Shown: positions 57,026 through 60,283 of the stretch, one piece after another | How positions within the stretch are numbered: position 1 is the first letter of the stretch | Layout: each line of letters opens with the position of its first letter | Assembly (NCBI GenBank): GCA_016124525.1 | Contig: WGNO01000039.1 | Span: 1 to 60,283 of the forward strand | Reading direction: 5' to 3' | Length of the DNA: 60,283 nt | From: Nostoc sp. RI_552 | GTDB taxonomy: Bacteria > Cyanobacteriota > Cyanobacteriia > Cyanobacteriales > Nostocaceae | The notes under the pieces: generated by a model | The model's database searches: none | Seen by the model: the letters and a program-made list of their open reading frames with translations, nothing else | Told to the model about the DNA's origin: nothing | Position numbers and translations under genes: made by a program

Positions 57026-57940
57026 ATGGCTAAAGGTAAGGATACAATCTGGGAAAAGTTTCTCTCTCCTGTGTTTCGGTTGTTCATTGACGAAAAAGGT
57101 CTACGGCGTTACGCAGATAGTATTGACTGGGAACAGGAAAGTGCTCGCTGGCGACGGTGTGATGTCATCACCCCTTCCTATTATGCCGAGGAAAATTTTC
57201 ACGGTGTTGAGGGAGGATATCTCAATTCCAGTGCGGCGGTTTCCTATGACCCCATCACTCAATATGTTTTAGTACCTAACGAAACTTTGGTTCGTCAAGC
57301 TTTAATTGATGCCATCAAGGTACAACCACGACGGATATTAGATTTAGGCTGCGGTACGGGTTCCACAACCTTGATGTTAAAACAAGCTTTTCCCGCAGCT
57401 GAGGTCATAGGTTTAGACTTGTCTCCTTATATGCTAGTCAGGGCTGCAGATAAAGCCAGAAACGCTTTTTTAGATATACAATGGCGACATGGTAATGCGG
57501 AAACCACTGGTTTTCCAGATGGTGGTTTTGACTTAGTAACTGCTGCTTTGTTATTTCATGAAACACCCAGTGCAGTGTGCCAATCAATATTGCGCGAAAG
57601 CTTTCGGTTATTAGTACCCGGAGGACAGGTGTTAATTGTCGATGGTAATCAAAATACCCTACGTCATTTAAATTGGCTCAATAATATCTTTGAAGAACCA
57701 TATATCCGTGACTATGCAGCTGATAACCTAGATGCGCGCATGGGTGCAGCTGGATTTGAAGCAGTGCGAACTCAAGATTTCTGGTGGATAAATCAAGTTA
57801 CAAGCGGTATTAAACCAATGGCTGTAACAGATGCAAATGTGCAAAGTCATACTCATAGGTACGTACAAACACTGGATACCGCAACAGATAATAATGAGTT
57901 GGACGACTTTGGATCTCCAGCATTTGGCATAATCAAATGA
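57026..57940 (+). CDS. Class I SAM-dependent methyltransferase
   Basis: A 304-residue methyltransferase. Motif I is ILDLGCGTGSTTLML near 106, motif II EVIGLDLSPYML, then the GNAETTGFPDGGFDLVTAALLFHE segment (near 153-176) and the post-motif LVPGGQVLIVDGN. Residues 1-100 contain a family-specific N-terminus rich in aromatic residues. The substrate is not identifiable. It ends in ATGA, overlapping the next gene by 4 bp. ORFs in other frames over its start are shadows. Confidence 0.85.
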   Translation: MAKGKDTIWEKFLSPVFRLFIDEKGLRRYADSIDWEQESARWRRCDVITPSYYAEENFHGVEGGYLNSSAAVSYDPITQYVLVPNETLVRQALIDAIKVQPRRILDLGCGTGSTTLMLKQAFPAAEVIGLDLSPYMLVRAADKARNAFLDIQWRHGNAETTGFPDGGFDLVTAALLFHETPSAVCQSILRESFRLLVPGGQVLIVDGNQNTLRHLNWLNNIFEEPYIRDYAADNLDARMGAAGFEAVRTQDFWWINQVTSGIKPMAVTDANVQSHTHRYVQTLDTATDNNELDDFGSPAFGIIK

Positions 57941-58665
57941 GTTTAAAGGCAGTTTTATTTGATTTTAACGGTGTCATCATTGACGATGGGCACATCCACT
58001 CACAATTACTAGATCAAATTCTCATCGAGGAAAATCTCCAACCGCAAAAAATGAGTGAGGGTCAAGTTTCTTTAGGACGGAGCGATCGCGGTTGTTGGCA
58101 AGAATTACTCCAAAATCGTGGTAGAACCCCCAGCGTGGAGTATATCAACAAACTGCTACATCGCAAAGCCCAAGCTTATGTGCAGGAATTGGAAAAAATC
58201 GAAAAATTGCCTTTATATCCAGGGGTGGAAGATTTGATATACCAGGTGCGGTGGCGCAACATTAAACTTGGTTTAGTGAGTGGAGCTACTCGCTTAGAAA
58301 TCAAACTCGTACTAGAAAAAGCTAATCTGGAGGAATATTTTCCTGTTATAGTTGCAGGTGATGATATTACTACTAGCAAACCTGAACCGGAAGGTTATCT
58401 TTTAGCAATAGAACGTCTCAACCAAAAATATTCTGATTTAAATCTACAACCACAAGAATGTCTAGCTATAGAAGATACCCCAGGGGGGATTAAGGCGGCT
58501 AAACAAGCACAAATACAAGTGGTTGGTGTGGCCAACACTTATCCGTTTCATATGCTCCACCGCTGGTGTAATTGGACAGTAGATTGTTTGAGTGACTTGG
58601 ACTTATCACAAGTCCAGGAACTCTATGGACAAAAAAATTTAAAACTGACAAAGCCAGGGTGTTAA
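57937..58665 (+). CDS. HAD-superfamily hydrolase with an altered motif I
   Basis: A 242-residue HAD phosphatase of the beta-phosphoglucomutase-like subgroup: an N-terminal Rossmann core with a helical cap. Motif I is D9-F-N11-G, so the usual second Asp (general acid/base) is Asn. Motif II is in GLVSGATR, motif III Lys in TSKPEPEGYL, and motif IV in AIEDTPGGIKAA. The start overlaps the methyltransferase stop by 4 bp, indicating translational coupling. The Asn could reduce hydrolysis or change specificity; it may also be normal in this subfamily. Confidence 0.85.
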   Translation: MSLKAVLFDFNGVIIDDGHIHSQLLDQILIEENLQPQKMSEGQVSLGRSDRGCWQELLQNRGRTPSVEYINKLLHRKAQAYVQELEKIEKLPLYPGVEDLIYQVRWRNIKLGLVSGATRLEIKLVLEKANLEEYFPVIVAGDDITTSKPEPEGYLLAIERLNQKYSDLNLQPQECLAIEDTPGGIKAAKQAQIQVVGVANTYPFHMLHRWCNWTVDCLSDLDLSQVQELYGQKNLKLTKPGC

Positions 58666-58709
58666 AATATAATGATATGTGTGTCAGAGTTAATAACTCT
58701 GCATTCATC

Positions 58710-58782
58710 GGGGAATTAGCTCAGTTGGTAGAGTGCTGCGATCGCACCGCAGAGGTCAGGGGTTCGAGTCTCCTATTCTCCA
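58710..58782 (+). tRNA. trnA-CGC: tRNA-Ala (anticodon CGC)
   Basis: A complete 73-nt cloverleaf. The acceptor GGGGAAT pairs with ATTCTCC. The D arm is GCTC-AGTTGGTA-GAGT, the anticodon arm CTGCG-ATCGCAC-CGCAG, and the T arm AGGGG-TTCGAGT-CTCCT. The anticodon is CGC and the alanine identity pair G3-U70 is present. The anticodon arm contains the HIP1 octamer GCGATCGC. The encoded 3' end is A without CCA. A strong terminator follows. Confidence 0.95.
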
Positions 58783-58788
58783 CTTTTT

Positions 58789-58821
58789 CACTGTCGCACA
58801 TTGTGTGGCGGTGTTTTTTTT
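58789..58821 (+). terminator. Rho-independent terminator after the tRNA
   Basis: CACTGTCGCACA and TGTGTGGCGGTG pair over 12 positions with three G-U pairs, followed by eight T residues at 58814-58821. It starts 7 nt past the tRNA. Confidence 0.85.
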
Positions 58822-58860
58822 AAGTAAGGAGTCATGAGTAAGAAGTAGTAAGGTTGGTAA

Positions 58861-59863
58861 GTTTCAATCCCGCGGACGGGTTTCGTTGATTTGAAGGTTA
58901 CATAGTGTAAACCAGCCTGCTGAGTTTAGTTTAAGTTTCAATCCCGCGAACGGGTTTCATTGATTTTAGGGTTTGCACCGATATTTTATCCTGCTATCCC
59001 CACAATGTCAAGTTTCAATGCGGTGAAGGAGTTTCTTTGATGAGTAATGAGTAATGAGGAAGAAGTAATGAGGTTGGGAAGTTTTTATCCCGCCAAGGGG
59101 TTTTATTTATTTGAAAGCAGTTAACAGTCAGAGGTACACTATTGGCGGGGAAGATGCCTACCCCACAAAATTTTCATGATTATGATTTTTATTTTATAAG
59201 AACGAAATCTGCTGTATATGCCTCCCAAAAATTTGTGTAGCAAACTGCACACTGACGGTAGCCTGGTGGAGGCGATAGCCATAACTGTTTTGCTCATTGG
59301 CTAGGGCGATGGCCAATATATACCCCGACAATTTCTGGTGTTGTAGGGTCAATTGCAAATTAAATCCATTGTTTATTCGCTTTGGACTTTACATATGACT
59401 ACATCTGGTCAATGTGAAGAATTAGCCCACCAGGTTTTTTTGGTAACTTCAACATATTTAGGGATTTAGTAATATTTCTGATTTACGTAGTTTTCAAGCC
59501 AACGTGGTGAGACTCCGGTAATGTAAGAGATGGTGTCCAATGAAACTTGTTCAAGTAAAAGTTTATCGATTAACCCATGCATTAATTTATCAGTCGGTTG
59601 TCGCGTTTGACTTTCGACAAATTGTCGTCCACAATTTTGGCATTTGAAGCGTTGTTTTCCGTAGCGAGTGCGTCCATTTTTGACTATTTTGTTCGAGTTG
59701 CATTTAGGGCAGTACATAGCTTCTGTATTTAAAGATACTCGGTTATTCTATTATTCCTCTCTCTAGAGGATGCATGTAAAGTTTTTATCCCGCGAAGGGG
59801 TTTCTTTGATGAGTAGGGAGTTATGAGTAAGGAGTGATGAGTAAGGAGTAATAAGGTTGGGAT
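58861..59863 (-). CRISPR. Degraded, leader-distal part of a CRISPR array
   Basis: Diverged 37-nt repeats start at 58861, 58935, 59012, 59081 and 59781; the last two carry GTTTTTATCC and AAGGGG in place of GTTTCAATCC and AACGGG. Spacers at 58898-58934 and 58972-59011 look normal. Between repeats, GAGTAAGGAGT-type short tandem repeats occur at 58822-58860, 59040-59080 and 59811-59863. An IS1-family pseudogene interrupts the array at 59189-59717. The repeats end in ATTGAAAC only when read on the minus strand. Confidence 0.85.
59189..59717 (-). pseudogene. IS1-family transposase pseudogene inside the CRISPR array
   Basis: The N-terminal 83 codons (59466-59717) give the InsA-type zinc ribbon (CPKC...CQNCGRQFVE) and a helix-turn-helix. 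The rest is readable only across defects. There is a stop at 59466, then IPKYVEVTKKT, then a frameshift in the A-run at 59435-59441, then GLILHIDQM-stop-SYVKSKANKQWI-stop-FAIDPTTPEIVGVYIG, then another stop and CAVCYTNFWEAYTADF. That is the IS1 catalytic part with three further stops. It cannot make transposase. Its terminal inverted repeats are not clear to me. Confidence 0.85.
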
Positions 59864-60283
59864 GTTTTTATCCCGCGAAGGGGTTTCATTGATTTGAAAG
59901 TATCCCTAAATGTTTCATACTCTTATTGCTTGTCAAGTTTCAATCCCGCGAACGGGTTTCATTGATTTGAAAGTTTAACACCCCTCCTGATGTTTGAGTA
60001 GCTCTGTTGTTTCAATCCCGCGAACGGGTTTCATTGATTTGAAAGCTTGTTTGTCTGATTTCTGCAAAACCAACGAGATTTTGTTTCAATCCCGCGAACG
60101 GGTTTCATTGATTTGAAAGTTCTTCATTCGGAAGAACTGTCTATTAAATTAGACAGTTTCAATCCCGCGAACGGGTTTCATTGATTTGAAAGAATTGGTG
60201 TAGGGACGTATTGCAATACGTCCCTACTGTGTTTCAATCCCGCGAACGGGTTTCATTGATTTGAAAGTATATACAACCTTTGC
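59864..60283 (-). CRISPR. Intact part of the CRISPR array, continues past the right edge
   Basis: Repeats at 59864, 59937, 60009, 60083, 60156 and 60231 are each 37 nt. The last five are identical (GTTTCAATCCCGCGAACGGG then TTTCATTGATTTGAAAG). Spacers are 35-38 nt. The repeat core CCCG-CGAA-CGGG forms a short hairpin. Read on the minus strand the repeat ends ATTGAAAC, the typical 8-nt crRNA handle of cyanobacterial I-D/III arrays, so transcription is likely leftward. The decay lies at the left. No cas gene is in the window; subtype is not assignable. Confidence 0.95.

Noticed and set aside
56880..57272. A 130-codon frame overlapping the methyltransferase start
   Set aside because: Its second half is the methyltransferase gene in another frame, and its first half is intergenic DNA.
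58861..60283. cas genes within the window
   Set aside because: None of the frames around the array resembles a Cas protein; the only gene in it is the broken IS1 transposase.

Overview
The window looks like chromosome from a filamentous, probably heterocyst-forming cyanobacterium (Nostocales-like). The evidence is the gene content: a CpcT/CpeT bilin lyase-like protein, Thf1/Psb29, CP12, a cyanobacterial-type GshA, an acyl-ACP synthetase, DUF2358 and DUF3177 proteins, and a plastid-type pyruvate dehydrogenase E2. By eye there are also about twenty copies of the HIP1 octamer GCGATCGC, which is typical of cyanobacteria. Base composition is moderately AT-rich and looks even across the genes. No species name can be given from this alone.

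Layout. 1-112: tail of a probable transposase. 225-5891: a DUF2358 protein, a large LysM/M23 cell-wall peptidase, tRNA methyltransferase TrmL and glutamate-cysteine ligase. 6047-12026: a two-gene unit of a 1401-residue UPF1-like SF1 helicase and a phospholipase-D-like (HKD) protein; this is the best candidate for an unusual system. 12168-22631: HDAC-like deacetylase, MscS channel, RodA, Mrp, HemF, CpcT/CpeT-like, Thf1, a small holin-4-like membrane protein, ExbD/ExbB and a YkvA-like protein. 22723-30793: GH15/phosphorylase-kinase-like protein, YgfZ-like, TrmB, metallophosphoesterase and FIST sensor protein. 31819-36373: CP12, DUF3177, a small conserved protein, CbiD and GuaA. 36612-39509: phosphonate-type ABC importer phnD-phnC-phnE with no C-P lyase. 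39524-45899: ABC-2 exporter, UbiB-like kinase, mannose-1-phosphate guanylyltransferase and LCP protein. 46019-49161: lumenal pentapeptide protein, MurJ, SufE and a fragment of an iron-siderophore permease. 49451-58665: RecQ, two related small membrane ORFs, Aas, YlqD-like, PDH E2, a SAM methyltransferase and a HAD hydrolase. 58710-58782: tRNA-Ala(CGC). 58861-60283: a CRISPR array that runs off the right edge.

Several groups fit together. RodA, the LCP protein, MurJ and the M23 peptidase serve envelope growth, and the LCP-pentapeptide-murJ genes could be one operon. HemF, the CpcT/CpeT-like protein and Thf1 serve tetrapyrrole, phycobilisome and photosystem II assembly. CP12 regulates the Calvin cycle. 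ExbB and ExbD, and PhnD/C/E, are transport modules. The methyltransferase and HAD genes overlap by 4 bp and are translationally coupled.

Mobile and decayed DNA is limited. It comprises the transposase tail at the left edge, possible IS200/IS605 right-end remnants at 27341-27488 and 49376-49423 (weaker at 52135-52161), the permease fragment, and the leader-distal part of the CRISPR array. That part carries an IS1-family pseudogene flanked by two related blocks of degenerate repeat plus short tandem repeats. The repeat orientation and decay gradient indicate transcription on the minus strand, from a leader and probably cas genes beyond position 60283.
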